A DNA stretch of 64,000 bases from contig NC_063166.1 in assembly GCF_023159225.1 (NCBI RefSeq), forward strand, positions 47,795,149-47,859,148, read 5' to 3'. The DNA is from Perognathus longimembris pacificus (lineage: Eukaryota; Chordata; Mammalia; Rodentia; Heteromyidae). The notes under the pieces were generated by a model. That model saw only the letters and a list, made by a program, of their open reading frames with translations. It made no database searches and was not told the origin of the DNA. Below, piece by piece: positions 22,749-33,872 of the stretch (position 1 is the first letter of the stretch; each line of letters starts with the position of its first letter). A program made the translations under genes and the position numbers.

Positions 22749-22860
22749 GTGGGGGCTCACTGATAGCTCACACCTGTAATCCTAATTACATTGGAGGCTG
22801 AGAATGGGGGGATTGTGGTTAAAGTCCTGAGTTCAAACCCCAGACTGAAAAGCAAAACAA
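22749..22860 (+). mobile_element. B1/ID-derived SINE with internal deletion
   Basis: B1 start (tagctcacacctgtaatcct) passes directly to an ID-like end (gagttcaaaccccagactga). Confidence 0.7.
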
Positions 22861-22871
22861 CAAACCCTTTG

Positions 22872-22960
22872 ATTCAGGCTACAGATGTGTTCAGCAATAG
22901 AGTGCTTGCTTAGCATGCACAAGGCCTTAGGTTTATAGTTCCAGTACAAAACAGAACAAA
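22872..22960 (+). mobile_element. ID element (monomer)
   Basis: tcagcaatagagtgcttgct, agcatgcacaaggccttagg, and an AAAC-type tail. Confidence 0.75.
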
Positions 22961-22964
22961 ACAC

Positions 22965-23163
22965 CAGCTGGGCACAGATCTGAGGAGGCAGAGATCTGAG
23001 GATTGTGGTTTGAAGCCAGACTGGGCAAGAAAGTTTGTGAGACTCTTACCTCTAATAAACTTACTCAGAAAAAGCCAGAAGTAGAGCTGTGACTCAAGTG
23101 GTATAGCATTAGCCTTGAGCACAAAGAAGCTTAGGGACAACGCCTACGACTGGCAAACAAACC
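22965..23163 (+). mobile_element. B1-dID dimeric SINE
   Basis: agctgggcacagatctgagg (5' part deleted), linker, ID-like half with caagtggtatagcattagcc. Confidence 0.82.
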
Positions 23164-23524
23164 TACAACATTTCCCAACTATATGTTGTCTACCAAAACA
23201 AAAACGTGCATTAGGTCCAGGCATAAACATTGAAAGTAAAAGGGATGTGATAAGACACTGTATGCAATTTGTAACCTGGAAAGAAAGGAAAGGTGGGTAG
23301 ACTCATATAAGAGACAGTAGACTTTGAAATTAAAACAACAACAACAACAACAAACCAGAAAAACACAAAACTAAAAAAACTAAACTGTGGTAGAGGACAT
23401 TATATATTAATAAGAAGGTAAAGAGCTAGAATATATAGCCACTACAAACATTTATTTACCTAGTGAGAGAGCATCAACTATATATGAAACAGACACTAAC
23501 AGAAATGAAGGAAAAGACCCATAG

Positions 23525-23876
23525 CTGCAATAATTTGGATCCGTAACACCTCCCAAGGTTTTATGTGCTGACTGTCTAGTTCAGTCACTAGCCTGTGGCA
23601 CTATTGGGAGGTGATGGAACACTTAGTAGGTGGGGCCTACTAGAAGAAAGTTAGCTAATTAGGGGCATGCCTTTGAGGAGGGCATTGGCTCCCTAGTTTC
23701 TTTCTGTGTGTCTCTTTCACTTCCTGGCTACCATGAGAGTAGCAACTCCACCACACACTTGCCATGGTGTGGTGTGCTGTGCTGACAAATGAACAAGAGA
23801 TTGCAAAGCCTCTCTTTATGTTCATTTATCTCAGGTATTTGTCACAACAGGAGGCTAACATAATGGCTCTACAATA
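23525..23876 (+). mobile_element. MaLR-type (ERVL) LTR
   Basis: Motifs in order of mammalian MaLR LTRs: cacctcccaaggttttatgt, ggtggggcctactagaagaa, cacttcctggctaccatgag, ttatctcaggtatttgtcac and gaggctaacata. It lies within the ancient L1. Confidence 0.75.
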
Positions 23877-24169
23877 ATGAATAAAATAACTAAAGACGAA
23901 TAAAAGAGGAAACAACACCGTAAACTAATAAGATCTAGTAGATATATGCATAATAATCTACCCAACAACAGCAGCAGCTACAGATTCTTCTCAAGGGTTG
24001 ACCTTATGATAGACCACAAATTAAGTGCCAATATGTTTAGGATGCATGCAAAGTATCTTCTCAGACCATCGTGAAATTAAATGAGAAATCCATAATAAAT
24101 ATAAAACTTGAAAGTCCTCCTCACCCCCCAGCAAAAAAAAACCCCCAAAACCCCAAAAACAAATCATAG

Positions 24170-24402
24170 AGACTGTGTGCTGGTGGTCTGTAATGCTCAG
24201 GAGGATGAGATCTGAGAATCACAATTTGAAGCCAGCCTGGGCAGGAAACACTGTGAGACTCTTATCTCTAATTAGCTACCAGAAAACTGGAAATAGTGCT
24301 GTGGCTCAAAATAGTAGTAGCTATTCTTGAGCAAAAAAAAAAAAAAACACCTCAGGGACAGCACGCAGGCCTTGAGTTCAAGCTCTACAACTACAAACAA
24401 CA
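24170..24402 (+). mobile_element. B1-dID dimeric SINE
   Basis: B1 half, linker ctctaattagctacc, ID-like half with an internal run of 15 A, and a CAA tail. Confidence 0.85.
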
Positions 24403-24855
24403 AAAATCATGGAAATTAATTAAAAAACTAAAACACTCTTAAAAAATGAAAGAAGAAATAAGGTTAAAAAATACCTAGAGAAATAAAAAGAAACATAGCA
24501 CTACTTTCAATGCTAAGGGGAAATGTATAGTTATATATGTAGTTATGCATTAGTGAAACATTGTGTAGTTATATTAAAGTGGGAAAGATTTCAAATCAGA
24601 AACTTTACAACTTTAAGGATTTAGAAAAAAACTAAGAGGTATCAGGAAGAAACAATATAAATTAAAAATAAAACAGTAGAAAAGCTAAAGAAAAATCAAT
24701 GCAATTTAAAGTTAGCTAATATGGATGATGAGGGGATCAAGCCACACTGCCTGCACTGTACAGGTTTCCAACCTACTATGTACTGCCTGAGATAAGCTGT
24801 GTGTGTGGGGTTGCGCCTTTGTGGCCTCTTTCTGACTCTCCGTATGTGTTGGGGA

Positions 24856-24935
24856 GGGGGTGGTACTGGGATTTGAACTCAGGACCTTATGCTATCTAGG
24901 TTGGCTATCTTCTGCAAAGCCACACTTTCAGCCCT
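24856..24935 (-). mobile_element. ID element
   Basis: tggtactgggatttgaactc, gctatctaggttggc, ending ttcagccct. Confidence 0.7.
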
Positions 24936-24939
24936 GTTT

Positions 24940-25195
24940 TGCAGTGGTTATTTTTGAGATTGGGTCCTGATTTCCTGCCCTGGCACATACCTGGATTGAC
25001 ATCTGACCATTTATAGGACTCCCACAAAGGTAGGATTATAGATGTGTGCTACTGTGCCCAGATTTTGGTTGAGAAGGGGTCTTGTGACCTTTTTTTTTCT
25101 TTTTTCTTTTTTTTTTTTTGGCTGAACTGGGCTTTAACTTTGATTCTATCTCTCTGACTCAAGTAGCTACAATCATAGATGTAAGCCCTGGCATT
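24940..25195 (-). mobile_element. Two B1-like SINEs
   Basis: First arm has taggattatagatgtgtgct; the second begins ggttgagaaggggtcttgtg and has an internal T-rich tract and gtagctacaatcatagatgt. Confidence 0.6.
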
Positions 25196-27477
25196 TGTCC
25201 CTTCACTGTGTTTTGAAAATACAGAGAAGGGTATGTAGGTAGGTCCTGAGCCACAGTGCTTGTACAGAAGCAATTAGGAAGAGAGTTAAAATGAAGACAC
25301 TGAAGAGACAATAACCTTAGAAGGCCTTTGTAAACATCACTGTTGCTAGAAGGAATGGACCAGAGCTGGTGAATGATAGCTAGAAGCAGCTCCTATCCTG
25401 GTCTGTATGGGGAACTAGAGCTGGACAGGCAGTGTGGGGAGGGAACAGCTATGTGGGTCACATGGGGACAGAGAGCTGTATTTCAGATGCTCTTAACCAG
25501 GGTTATGAGGGCCATTGGTATGACCAGATTTGTGTTAGCTGTGTAGCAGAGAATATTGGTTGGAGAAGATAATGTGGTTCCATTTTAGCAGATCTTTTCA
25601 AGAGGCCAGGGCATTGGTCTCCAAAGTGAGATACCTGAGACAATCTTATTGCTTATTGCCTGCCATCATTTGGGTCCAGGCTAGCAAGCCTTGAGCTTCT
25701 CACACATTTCCTCCATCTCGTGGATACAGGCTTTTCTGCCCATGTTTCTTTAGAGTGAGTTACTTGACTACCCTTGAACTTAGAGGAAGAGAGGGATTGC
25801 AGGAAGTGCCATCCTGCCATGAGACTGAAAAGAAACTGATAGCAGTTCAGGCTACTGCCTGGAAAGTCTCGTCTCCAGGAAAATTTCCAGGCATTTCTTT
25901 TGATGCTCAGGTCATTAGCAGGCAGGTAGGACAACCTTGACCTTGCTTGGAACATCATGTTTTCCTCCATTTGGCTTATACCCTTGGACTTCTAACAGAA
26001 AACATTTTGGCAGAACTTCTTAAGGAATGGACAGGTGCAAATGTCCTCAGACAGGATGGCAGGAGAACCTTGCTGCTTCTACCTGCTGCCTACCTTGTTA
26101 GTAAATGATTTGTACAGTTTCAAGCTACTGCTTTTAAGCACTAATGCAGTTAAAAAGCAATTATGATGTAAGATACCATAGCAAGAAAATTAAGAGCTCA
26201 ATAGATGATTTGTTCTAGAAAAGAGACAAAAACTCTCCCTAGCCTCTAGCTAGGCTTTTTCTGTTCAGTTCAGTGTTTACTGGTGGCTTCTGTTAAGCTG
26301 ATTTCAGCACCTACCTCATTCAGTAGACACAACAGTCCCTTAGGATAGGTAGATTCCGTTGTCCTTGTGAGTGGCCTCAGGAGACTTTTCACTGCCTGAG
26401 GGCCCCATCTTCCAGTTTCATACTGTACATTTAAGCTATTATTCCAAACTGTTGAGCAAAGAAAAATCAGTCACAATGTGACCATTGGAAAGTCAGCAGG
26501 CCTTGCTTTTCAGCTGCTTTTAGCTCAGCCAGGCCCCACGGGGCCTCCAGGGTCTCCCCAGTTTTTCATGGTCCTCCTCATCCGGGGGATGCTCCAGGAG
26601 GGGCCTGTGCAGGTGGATGAAACTTCTGGTCCTAATGCTGAGAAGGTGAGTCTTTTGGGCTTGCAGCAGGCAAGCAGGGCAGATGAGGTGCATCAGTTCA
26701 GAGCACACGTCCCAGGAAAGAGAAGACAGCGGAAGTGCAAAGGCAGCACTTGGAAAAGCCAGCATTGCCTTTCAGAATTAGATTAGAAACACAACAGTTA
26801 ACTGGCTGTACTGATAGGGGATTTACAAGCATGAATTTTTATTGATTTATGGCAACTTAATAGGAGCCCGAGGGCCCCACATAAAGTGAAACCCACAGTC
26901 TAAGGTATAGAGCCAGGATCAATAGGAGTTACTATAGAGGCCTGACCCTCATGTCACTTTTCCCATTCCATTTTACAGATACTATTTGACAGAAAAGCAT
27001 ACTCTTTCTCCTTTTTTCAACTCCTGCTACAGAAACTGTCTTGATGAAAACAAGCCTACAACTCCCTAAAGATTCTGTTAGTACAGATGGCCCTTTAAGA
27101 TCCTGTGATCTCTAAACTGGCTTTTCTCTCAGGAAAGGACTGAGTCCATCACTGCTTATTTTGCCCCTCTGTCAGAGCTCAAAATGGTTAAATGGCAGTC
27201 AGTTTCCTGATGTGTAAGTGACTGCTCCTATTTGATAACACGCAGTGAAACATTTTTGTAAAAAAAGTAAATACCCTTGAAATTTGCTCAAAGGAAATGT
27301 TATATTCCCTATCAGGAATATTTTAATGGTAATTATCCAACTGGAAGCTTTTCTGGCTTGTGTGGAGACACAGCATTTCTCCCTAAGCCCAGTGAGCTCA
27401 GTTTGTCACCCTTGAAATTGAGGATGTTTTAAAGAATTGTCATTTGTTTTCTGCCTGTTTCATCCCCTTTCTTCCAT
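25196..27477. other. Repeat-poor intronic block
   Basis: About 2.3 kb without a SINE or L1 I can name, apart from a faint MIR-like stretch near 26310-26375. It is unusual for this intron and contains the exon-like segment at 26529-26645. Confidence 0.5.
26529..26645 (+). other. Candidate cassette exon in ABHD12 intron 1 (speculative)
   Basis: A GC-rich 117-nt segment is preceded by ttttagctcag and followed by the strong donor gtgagt. It is a multiple of three and, entered in the phase that exon 1 must leave (one base completing a codon), is open for 38 codons and returns the same phase to exon 2. A second frame is also open. No family resemblance; it could be chance. Confidence 0.2.
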
Positions 27478-27550
27478 GTCCAGCCAGTGCTGGAGATGGA
27501 CCCTAGAGCTTCACACATGCCGACCAATTCTCCCTTAATACCCAAGCCCC
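27478..27550 (-). mobile_element. ID element fragment
   Basis: ccagtgctggagatggaccc, gcttcacacatgccgacc, ending cccaagccccc. Confidence 0.65.
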
Positions 27551-27863
27551 CAAAGTGGAATAAAAATGCTTCAGTGCTAGTGGTGAAGGACTGAAGGTTG
27601 CAGAGAAATAGGTTGCACTTCATGACACCAGCAAATTCTGTCCACAGAAAGTCAGAATATCAGCTGGCTTAACAGAGACAGTACCAAATTTGACTTAAGG
27701 ACAGGATCTTTTAGTAGTAATTGTAGTGTTAGTACAACTTGTGGATTCTTTGAATGGAATGTCTCCCTTGTTGAGAGCAGTTTGGTTCCAGGCAGATTTG
27801 AGTTTCTATACTGCTGAAGGGAGGCCAAACAAGGACATCCAAAGATGGGGACACCAGACAAGG

Positions 27864-28115
27864 TTTTTTTTTCTTTTAAAATATAATTTTATTGTTATTA
27901 AGGTGTTGTACAGAGCAGTTACCATTTCATAACTTGGGTAATGAGTGCATTTCTTTTTTTGGGCAGTGTCACCCCTTCCTTCACTTTCCCTAAATTTCCC
28001 CATCTCATCCTTGCCCACCCATTGTATAGATCATTTTTCATGTAGTGTATACTGAATAGCATGATTGCATTTGTTGACTCTTCCTCCCTCCCTTTCTGCA
28101 CCTCCCCTTTGCCTC
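27864..28115 (-). mobile_element. L1 3' UTR fragment (older subfamily)
   Basis: A T run, then attttattgttattaaggtg, gtacagagcagttaccattt and a C/T-rich part, the antisense of an L1 3' UTR different from the element at 3475. Confidence 0.7.
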
Positions 28116-28719
28116 TATAAAACAAAAAGAAAAAAAGCAAAAAACACCACTACCACCACCATCAACAAGAAGTTAATTTTTTTCTAACAATACAGTAAGC
28201 CTGTCTTGCCTGTAATTTTGGTGCATTACTATTTGACTTTCTGGATTTCTGCTGGTGTCACCTTATTTCCTAGTCAGTAGGATCCTGTATGTCTGTGTAA
28301 ATACTCTGAACTGAGAGTGTCCTCATTCTGAAAGCAGGAAAGGTGGATAATGTTCTGTTCCTGCTCTACTGTGAAAACCTCAGCTTTCATCAGTGACACT
28401 GACACATGGCTTATGTACCACATTTTAGGCTAGAAGATGTGAGGCCTAGCAGTTGATACTGCAAAAACCAAGGAGACACAAACAAGGAGACACAAATGGG
28501 AAAGACACAGCTGAGGTCAGTTGAGTGGCCTCCTTGCCCCAGGCTCCCCTAGACCTTCCTGGCTTCTCTTCTGCTTCAGGGTTAGCGTGCATTCCTCCGT
28601 GTATTGTCACTGTAGGTAGGAACAGGCTTAAAGGACAGATTGTAGTTTCTGTTTACTGCTTCATGTGATTTCTTGCTACATTCACTTCTTTGAAGCCAGA
28701 AATTACTTTGGGGTGGGGG
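28116..28719. other. Unassigned intronic sequence
   Basis: Begins with an A-rich and ACC-rich stretch; otherwise nothing recognised. Confidence 0.5.
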
Positions 28720-28875
28720 TGGGGGGTTGAACCCAGGATCTTGTGCTCTGGATCAGCTTTTTTTGCTCAAAGTTGGAGCTCTACCATGTGAGCCAAACCT
28801 TTATTTCTGGCTTTTTAGTGGGCAGTTGAAGATAAGAGTCTGTGGATTTATTTTTTTTTGGCCCTGGCTGGATGC
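28720..28875 (-). mobile_element. B1-dID fragment
   Basis: ID-like half with ctctaccatgtgagcc and the linker remain; the B1 half is largely missing. Confidence 0.75.
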
Positions 28876-28908
28876 CAGAAATTTCTACATTTTATTTGCT
28901 CATAAAAG

Positions 28909-29130
28909 GCTGGGAATGTGGCTTAGCGGTAGAATACTTGCCTAGTGGTAGAATACTTGCCTAGCATGCAGGAAGCCCTGAATTCAGTTCCTCAGCACCA
29001 CATAAACAGAAAAAGCTGGAAGTGGTGTTGTGGCTCAAGAGGTCGAGTGTTAGCCTTAAGCAAAAAGAAGCCAGGGATAGTGCTCAGGCCCTGAGTCCCA
29101 AGCCCCAGGACAGTTAAAAAAAAAAAAAAG
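28909..29130 (+). mobile_element. ID dimer SINE with A-box tandem duplication
   Basis: A complete ID dimer whose promoter A-box region is present twice in tandem (19-bp units tag[c/t]ggtagaatacttgcc at 28924-28942 and 28943-28961). Confidence 0.9.
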
Positions 29131-29194
29131 TACATTAACCTTTTTTTTGTGTGTGTGTATGTGTGTGTGTGTCTATGTTTGTGTTTTGTGTGTC

Positions 29195-29275
29195 TCTGTC
29201 CCTGATGATTAAACCCAGGGCCTGTATATGCTAGGTAGGAACTCTTCCACTGAGTTATATTCTAGGTCTTAACAT
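29195..29275 (-). mobile_element. ID element
   Basis: gattaaacccagggcctgta, atgctaggtaggaactctt, preceded by a GT-rich stretch. Confidence 0.7.
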
Positions 29276-30467
29276 ATGGGCATCCCAATCCTTAAGAATT
29301 AAAGGGATTGTTTGACCACTCCAGGATGATTCCACTTAGTCTCTAACTCTTGCTATTCTTGGGTTTATACACAGACCAGTACAAAAAGGAAGTCTAGAAT
29401 CCTTGGCACCATTATTGTCCTCCTCCAAACACCAGGAATGGGGTATCCTGACAGTGCAGGGTGTGGTGGGCAGTTACTCTTTGATTAAGCTTTAATTGAA
29501 TGTAAAGCACATGTGATATTAACTTGTCTCAGGAGAGACTGTGGGTAGGTACTTAAGGTGAGGTAGACAGTGAGTCACAGGATTTGCAGAACACCACTGG
29601 CCAAGCAGGCTGTGTTTTCTAGTCCCAGACCATTATCTCAGTTTTGGCAAGATCTCAGTTACTGTCCATTAAGAGCTTCGGACTGTTTATTAGGGATGGA
29701 AACCATTCTCCAGCACAGCCTTGCATGTAGGGAGTATGAATGGGATGGGCCTTGATCTGGCTGTATTTTTCCTGCTGGAGCCTTTGTGTCTCTTGGATGA
29801 AGTACCAAATTACTATACCCTTAAGCACATCTTGAGAGAATTGCCTTTTGGAACACCTAGAAAGTATATTCTACCAACAGACATGTTTATTCTTTACGTT
29901 TTCCCTTTGGGTCCTTTTTTCTCATCTCCATGTACTTGTTCATACTTTGGGAGTTAAGGGTACATTAAACATAGTATCTGTTTGCCAAGGAAAAAAAATG
30001 AGGCTTTACCCTTCAGCTCTAGAATTTGGTAAAGAACTAAAAAAATAAGATTTCTGATTTTTTGGTAATCATTTTGGTATTTGAGAATATTAAAGACAAA
30101 CTTAATTTCTCCTACTATATTCTTACAACAAAGTTTGTGACACTAAAATGGGTGGCTTACTTCAGATCCTTTTCAGATGCTATAAATCTTTAATATTTTA
30201 TTACCAATGCCTGGAGATTCCTCCAAACAGGAAGAAAACAGTTTTTTTGATGAATACCAACTGGGTGTCCTTTAATTCAATTAAAAGTGCCATTCCCACA
30301 AGATAGTTCCTACTTTAAACCCACTTATAAGCCCAGGTCTTTCGGAACTGCTGACTGACTAGCTACAAATTGGGGTTCCTATAACCCCTGTTTAGATTCC
30401 ATTAATCTACTAGTACCACTTCCAGAACTAAGGAAAAACAACTTACCAGTTTACTATAGAGAATTTT
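29276..30467. other. Unassigned intronic sequence
   Basis: 1.2 kb with no recognisable repeat or exon. Confidence 0.5.
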
Positions 30468-30550
30468 TGTGTGTGTGTGTGTGTGAAGCTAGGAATGGAA
30501 TATAGGGCCTCATACTAGGCAAGCACTGGGAGCTAGACTCCCAGCCCTAC
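30468..30550 (-). mobile_element. ID fragment with (TG)n
   Basis: (TG)n at 30468-30485, then gaatggaatatagggcctca, aggcaagcact, ending cccagcccta. Confidence 0.65.
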
Positions 30551-30972
30551 TACAAGAGATACTTTAAGGATACAAACAGCCAGATCAAATACATAGGATG
30601 AGGTCTTCAAGGGCCCTGCATTCTGGAGCCTCCATGGAATTGGGATGCACCACGCTCCCCAATGTGTAGATGAGTTGGTATTTGCTTCCTATACACCTCT
30701 CCTGAATTCACCTGTCCAAAGCTCTCTAATCCCTGCCCTCTGAGTTTTATGGAAACTTGGTTGCATACGTATATTTAAAGCATGGATGCACATGTAGAAA
30801 TGTGGTTGGACAGAAGACCATTGGTAATAGATGCCGAGGGACTCTGCAGGGCTGGTTGGCTCAGCAGCATCCCACCCAAAGTGGATTTTTAATGAAAGAT
30901 GGGGGAAGATTATAGTTTCTAAGAGATTCTAGTTTCTTTGACCTGCCTTAGCATGGAAAAGGAGCAGGTGAT
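30551..30972. other. Unassigned intronic sequence
   Basis: Nothing recognised. Confidence 0.5.
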
Positions 30973-30987
30973 AAGAAGGTAGTTGAA

Positions 30988-31214
30988 TCGGGCTGGGAAT
31001 GTGCTTGCCTCACATACATAAAGCACTGGGTTCAATTCCTCAGCACCATATACACAGAAAAAGCCAGAAATAGTGCTGTGGCTCAAGTGGTAGAATGCTA
31101 GCCTTGAGTAAAAAGAAGCCAGGGACAGTACTCAGGCCCTGGGTCCAAACTCCAAGACTGGCAAAAAATAAATAAATAATAATAATAATAAAAGAAATAA
31201 AAGAAAAAGAAAAA
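30988..31214 (+). mobile_element. ID dimer SINE
   Basis: Copy with a short deletion in the A-box region and an AAT/AAAG-rich tail; flanked by a perfect 15-bp duplication aagaaggtagttgaa (30973-30987, 31215-31229). Confidence 0.94.
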
Positions 31215-31375
31215 AAGAAGGTAGTTGAAGATCAGAGAACGATTTTGTCTTCTTAGGCCTAGAGTGCTTTTATACGACAACAGATTATCTTTTATCTTAT
31301 TACTCCGAAGCTATTTAAAAGCTGCTTCAGGAATCATGACAAGTGCTAAATACTTTAATAACATAAGCATATTGG

Positions 31376-31610
31376 TGCAGGGGCTGGTGACTTATGCCTG
31401 TAACTCTGGCTACTCAGAAGGCTGAGATTTGAGGATCATGGTTCAAAGCCAGCCGAGGCAGGAAAATCAGTGAGACTCTTAACAGTTTTCTTAACAGAAA
31501 ACTGGAAATGGAGCTGTGGCTCAAAGTGGTAGAGTGCTAGCCTTGAGCATAAAGCTCAGGGACAGTGTTCAAGCCCTGAGATCAAGCCCCATAGATACCA
31601 CCACCACCAA
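31376..31610 (+). mobile_element. B1-dID dimeric SINE
   Basis: B1 half with tactcagaaggctgagattt, ID-like half with aaagtggtagagtgctagcc, ACC-rich tail. Confidence 0.86.
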
Positions 31611-31828
31611 CAAAAAAAGATATGCATATTAATTATTGATATGGATGCTTTATAACCAATCCCTCCCCCCAAAAAAATCTCAAAGGAAGTTGCAAAATAC
31701 TTTGAGATGAATGAAATTGAAGGTACCATGCTAAATTATGAGATACTACAGCACTTAGAGACACATTTATACAGTAAAATATATTTAAATTAAAAAAAAA
31801 ACAAGCAAACAAATACTATGACTTCAAC

Positions 31829-32290
31829 CAGATGCTGGTGGTTTATGCCTGTAATCTTAGCTGGTTGGAAATTGAGACTGGGTGAAGCAAAGTTTGAGGC
31901 CAGACCAGGTAGAACAAAAGTTGTGAGGCCCCCTTCTTAACTGATAGCTGGATTCCAGTATTGCAAGTTTGTTATCTTAGCTTATGACTGACTGACAAAA
32001 AGCCTAACTTTAAAATTTTTTTTTATTTAAAAAATTTTTTTTTTCTTATTTATTGTTAAAGTGATGTACAGAGAGGTTACAGTTTCATATGTTAGGCATT
32101 GGATACATTACTTGTACTGTTTGTTACTTCCTCCCTCATTCCCCCTCCTCCCAAGAAGCCTAACTGTGGTACAGATTGTGGCTTGAGAAATGAAACCCTA
32201 TCTAAAAGATCACCAGCCCAAAGAAGGTTGGAGTTGTGGCTCTGTGGTACAACACTTCCCTGTGTTCAACTCCAGAACTACAACAAACAA
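31829..32290 (+). mobile_element. B1/ID-type SINE split by an L1 stub
   Basis: B1 half (atgcctgtaatcttagctgg) before and an ID-like part (ttgtggctctgtggtacaac) after the L1 stub at 32010-32155. Confidence 0.6.
32010..32155 (-). mobile_element. L1 3' end stub (146 bp)
   Basis: T-rich start, gtgatgtacagagaggttac, gttaggcattggatacatta; flanked by the duplication aagcctaact (32000-32009, 32156-32165). Confidence 0.88.
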
Positions 32291-32339
32291 AAACTTCAAA
32301 ATCAAATCCTTGTTGCCATATGATACTGGGAAAAAAAAA

Positions 32340-33190
32340 TTGTAAAGCAATCAGAACCAAGGAAGTAATAAAGTGCAGTGTAGAAATGAATGAAATAGAG
32401 ATATAAAAAATCAAAATCAAAAGTTGTTGGTTTAAAAATTGAGAAACCTTTAGTTTGGCTGACCAAGAAAAAAAGAACATGTAAATTTATAAGATTAGAA
32501 GTGAAGCTGGAGAGAGTATTACCAGTTCTTTTATTTACTGAAAAAGGATGCCACTAAATTAGGTTATTCAGGTAAAATATATCTCAAGAAATACATAAGC
32601 ACAAACTGGACTTAAGATTGAAACTCTGAAAAGAACCAAAAAAAGGAGATGAATTGTTATTTAATTTAGAATTACAAAGAACCCCACCATCCCCCCCCAA
32701 AAAAGGAAAAACCCAGATGACTTCCATGGTCAATTTGTTTTCACTTCCCTTTGTTTTCATGAACTCTTCAAAAAATAAAAGTGTGGGGGATGCTTCCTAA
32801 CTAGTTTATAAAGTCAGTATTTTCCTAATAACAAAACCAAAGTTATCATGAGAAAACTACAGAGAAAAAAAAGCTATAGGTAGCACCTCATATGAAAATA
32901 GAAAAATCCTTAGCAAAGTACTGGAAAATCAAATCTAGCAATATATAAAAAGCACTTATACATTATAAATGAGATCCTAATAGATAAAGCCATCAAAGTT
33001 GCAGGATATAAAATCAATATACACAATAATATTTCTATTAATACTACAATCTAATAGTATTACAATGTACAATCCAAAAATGAGATAAGGAACAATTCCA
33101 TTTCCCTAGCTTCAAAAAGTGAAAAAGCATATAAAATATTGAATATTTCCATAAAGGAAGAAATCATTATACCAAATCTCATTTCCTGAT
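32340..33190 (+). mobile_element. Ancient L1 ORF2 remnant
   Basis: A-rich + strand L1 words: aaaaattgagaaacctttag with ggctgaccaagaaaaaaaga (32434-32475), cttagcaaagtactggaaaa (32911), then gttgcaggatataaaatcaa (32999). No open frame. Confidence 0.7.
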
Positions 33191-33872
33191 CGTAACTAAA
33201 GTGATGTAGTTTTATTCTTTATTTCTTGTTGCTATCAATTGTAGGATTTTTTTTCTTAAATTGTGATTTGGACCTTTTCTCAAAACCTATTTTAATTTGT
33301 AAATCTTGATGTGTAGAAAAGCTGTTTGGAATTTGTTTGGCAACAGGTCACGGTATTAATCATTGATTTTTTTTTAAAATTTTTATTGTCAAACTGATAT
33401 ACAGAGCAGTTTCATACGTTAGGCATTGGATACATTTCTTGTACTGTTTGTTACCTCCTCCCTCATTCCCCCCTCTCCCCTCGCCCTTTTCCCCCCCATG
33501 AGTTGTTCAGTAGATTTACACTAAACAATTTTGCAAGTATGGCTTTTGTAATCGTTTGTCTTTTTTACCCTGTGTCTCTAGATTTTGGTATTCCCTTTCA
33601 GTTTCCTAGTTCTAATACCTGTATACACGGTTTCCAATGTACTCAGATAAGATACAGAAATAGTGCAGGTACAACCACAGAAAGGGGATACAAGAGGATC
33701 ATCAACAATAGAAGCTACGGTTTCACATCACATGTTGAAAGTAATTACAACAGTGATCTAACACTCATTTCCATAACATGGAGTTCATTTCACTTAGCAT
33801 CATCTTTTGTGTTCATAAGGGTATAGCTATTGGGCTCTTGTGATCCTCTGCTGTGACTAGCCTAAACCTGTG

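Larger units (their letters stand above)
22560..24730 (+). mobile_element. Ancient L1 (start of ORF2, endonuclease region), heavily interrupted
   Basis: Diverged L1 words occur in ORF2 order: the ORF2 N-terminus-like tctgtaattactgtaaatga (22670), ataagagacagtagactttg (23309), acagattcttctcaagggtt (23979), tatcttctcagaccatcgtg (24053) and ggaaatgtatag (24520) with later adenine-rich ORF2. No frame is open. SINEs (22749-23163, 24170-24402) and a MaLR LTR (23525-23876) sit inside. Confidence 0.75.

Noticed and set aside
25653..25970. 105-codon - strand open frame in the repeat-poor block
   Set aside because: Overlaps an unrelated open frame on the other strand and shows no domain.
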